Positions 13,897-15,086 of a stretch of 15,086 nt of DNA are shown piece by piece. A model generated the notes under the pieces. That model had not been told where the DNA came from, did no database searches, and worked only from the letters and a program-made list of their open reading frames with translations. The stretch's first letter is position 1; every line of letters begins with the position of its first letter. The stretch lies in contig CAJMDR010000017.1 of the NCBI GenBank assembly GCA_905212215.1, positions 1 through 15,086 on the forward strand, given 5' to 3'. Both the position numbers and the translations under genes were made by a program. The DNA comes from an uncultured Porphyromonadaceae bacterium. Lineage in GTDB: Bacteria; Bacteroidota; Bacteroidia; Bacteroidales; Muribaculaceae.

Positions 13897-15086
13897 ATGA
13901 AAGATAAAGCAAGACACATGCGTCTTGACGCAGTGCTTCCTGAATATCCTGAATTCCAAGAAGGAATACGCCGCGCTCCCGACCGCGGTTATACTCTTAC
14001 CCCCGAAAAAACGGTACTCGCTTTGCAGAATGCTCTGCGCTATGTGCCGGAAGAACTTCATGATGCCCTCGCTCCCGAATTCCTTGAGGAATTGCGCACA
14101 AGAGGCCGTATCTATGCATATCGTTTCCGTCCTCAGGGCGACCTGAAGGCAAAACCCATAGACCAATACAAAGGTAACTGTCTGGAGGGCAAAGCATTCC
14201 AGGTGATGATTGACAATAACCTCTGTTTCGACATAGCTCTCTATCCCTATGAGTTGGTAACTTATGGCGAAACAGGTCAGGTATGTCAGAACTGGCTTCA
14301 GTATCGTCTTATAAAGAAATATCTGGAAGAGTTGCACGATGACCAGACTCTCGTTATCGAGAGCGGACATCCCTTAGGACTTTTCCCCTCTTCCAAAGAA
14401 GCTCCGAGGGTGATTATCACCAATGCTATGATGGTGGGCATGTTCGATACCCAGCATGACTGGCACGAAGCTATGCAGTTAGGTGTTGCCAACTATGGTC
14501 AGATGACTGCCGGAGGATGGATGTACATCGGTCCCCAGGGTATAGTTCACGGTACCTTCAACACCCTTCTCAATGCCGGTCGTCTCAAACTCGGTGTGCC
14601 AGATGACGGCGACTTGACCGGTAAACTCTTCATTTCATCTGGTCTCGGTGGGATGAGCGGAGCTCAAGGGAAAGCAGCTGAAATTGCAAAAGCTGTTGCG
14701 ATCGTTGCAGAAGTGGACCGCTCTCGGATCGAAACCCGTCACTCTCAAGGTTGGATTAGCCAAGTAACCGACAGTGCCGAAGAAGCTGTGAAATTGGCTC
14801 AAGCAGCACTGGAAGCTGGTGAATCAACTTCGATTGCCTACCATGGTAATATCGTAGACTTGCTCGAATATGTCAACGAACACCAAGTCCATGTTCATCT
14901 CTTGTCTGACCAAACCTCTTGCCACAACGTCTATGATGGTGGCTATTGCCCAGTTGGGATCAGCTTTGAAGAACGGACACGTTTGTTGGCAGAAGACAAA
15001 GAAACCTTCCGCCGTTTGGTTGATGAAACCTTGGCTCGTCACTTTGCAGTGATCAAAGCCTTGACAGCTAAAGGTACTTACTTCTT
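13897..15086 (+). CDS. hutU: Urocanate hydratase (3' end missing; probable chimera)
   Basis: Urocanate hydratase (urocanase) uses tightly bound NAD+ to convert urocanate to imidazolone propionate, the second step of histidine degradation in the cytosol. The frame opens at ATG 13897 (TGA in frame at 13873) and stays open to the window end: 396 residues of a usual ~670. Marks are PEFQEGIRRAPDRGYTLT, APEFLEELRTRGRIYAYRFRP, YELVTYGETGQVCQNW, ESGHPLGLFPS, MTAGGWMYIGPQGIVHGTFNTLLNAGRLKLG, the SSGLGGMSGAQGKAAEIA nucleotide-binding stretch and SDQTSCHNVYDGGYCPVGISFEERTR. This is the long Bacteroidota/streptococcal form. Up to about residue 235 glutamine is CAG in 11 of 13 cases; beyond about residue 248 it is CAA in 6 of 6, and leucine shifts from TTG 4 of 27 to TTG 8 of 12. 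The two parts therefore seem to come from different genomes. Identity is certain; continuity is doubtful. Confidence 0.92.
   Translation, partial: MKDKARHMRLDAVLPEYPEFQEGIRRAPDRGYTLTPEKTVLALQNALRYVPEELHDALAPEFLEELRTRGRIYAYRFRPQGDLKAKPIDQYKGNCLEGKAFQVMIDNNLCFDIALYPYELVTYGETGQVCQNWLQYRLIKKYLEELHDDQTLVIESGHPLGLFPSSKEAPRVIITNAMMVGMFDTQHDWHEAMQLGVANYGQMTAGGWMYIGPQGIVHGTFNTLLNAGRLKLGVPDDGDLTGKLFISSGLGGMSGAQGKAAEIAKAVAIVAEVDRSRIETRHSQGWISQVTDSAEEAVKLAQAALEAGESTSIAYHGNIVDLLEYVNEHQVHVHLLSDQTSCHNVYDGGYCPVGISFEERTRLLAEDKETFRRLVDETLARHFAVIKALTAKGTYF
14600..14650. other. Probable chimeric junction within hutU
   Basis: The switch from C-ending, CAG-rich codons to TTG/CAA-rich, Streptococcus-like codons happens over this stretch, where the protein is highly conserved (GVPDDGDLTGKLFISSGLGGMSGAQ). 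Reading frame and protein alignment are unbroken. The exact breakpoint cannot be placed by eye. Everything from here to 15086 may not belong to this chromosome. Confidence 0.6.

Overview
The window looks like chromosomal DNA from a gut-type Bacteroidales bacterium, most like Muribaculaceae or a relative. The evidence is Bacteroidota-style -7 boxes (TAnnTTTG), absence of clear Shine-Dalgarno sequences, a DAHP synthase-chorismate mutase fusion of the Bacteroidota type, the long form of urocanate hydratase, and protein sequences of uvrB and ygiQ typical of the order. I see no tRNA, rRNA, CRISPR array, insertion sequence or phage gene. The assignment is from memory of protein families; no search was run.

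Layout. Positions 2-5175 (+) hold a gene string: the 3' three quarters of uvrB (nucleotide excision repair), a YgiQ-family radical SAM protein, and, overlapping it by 4 bases, a membrane-anchored regulator with a signal sequence, a helical repeat sensor region, one transmembrane helix and a cytoplasmic AraC-type DNA-binding domain. Positions 5252-9938 (+) hold two tandem copies of one complete transcription unit: palindrome, promoter, gene for a ~695-residue exported protein of unknown function, GAGGCTG/CAGCCTC terminator. The two genes are clear paralogs, and a 14-base palindrome core sits about 76 bases upstream of the -7 box in both. The adjacent membrane regulator is the obvious, but unproven, candidate to control them.

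Positions 10028-10471 (-) encode a thioredoxin-like lipoprotein. It is divergent from a two-gene unit at 10598-13770 (+): the bifunctional DAHP synthase/chorismate mutase for aromatic amino acid synthesis and a translationally coupled exported TPR protein. The DAHP synthase carries proline where the family has its metal-binding histidine. A good promoter at 13807-13838 then leads into hutU (urocanate hydratase, histidine degradation), which runs off the end of the window.

The points most worth a second look are: (1) the regulator next to a duplicated transcription unit with conserved palindromes at conserved spacing, a candidate undescribed sense-and-secrete module; (2) the lost metal ligand in DAHP synthase; (3) an abrupt codon-use switch inside hutU at about 14.60-14.65 kb, after which the DNA looks Streptococcus-like. 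That switch is most easily read as an assembly chimera, so the last ~450 bases should not be trusted as part of this genome without checking.
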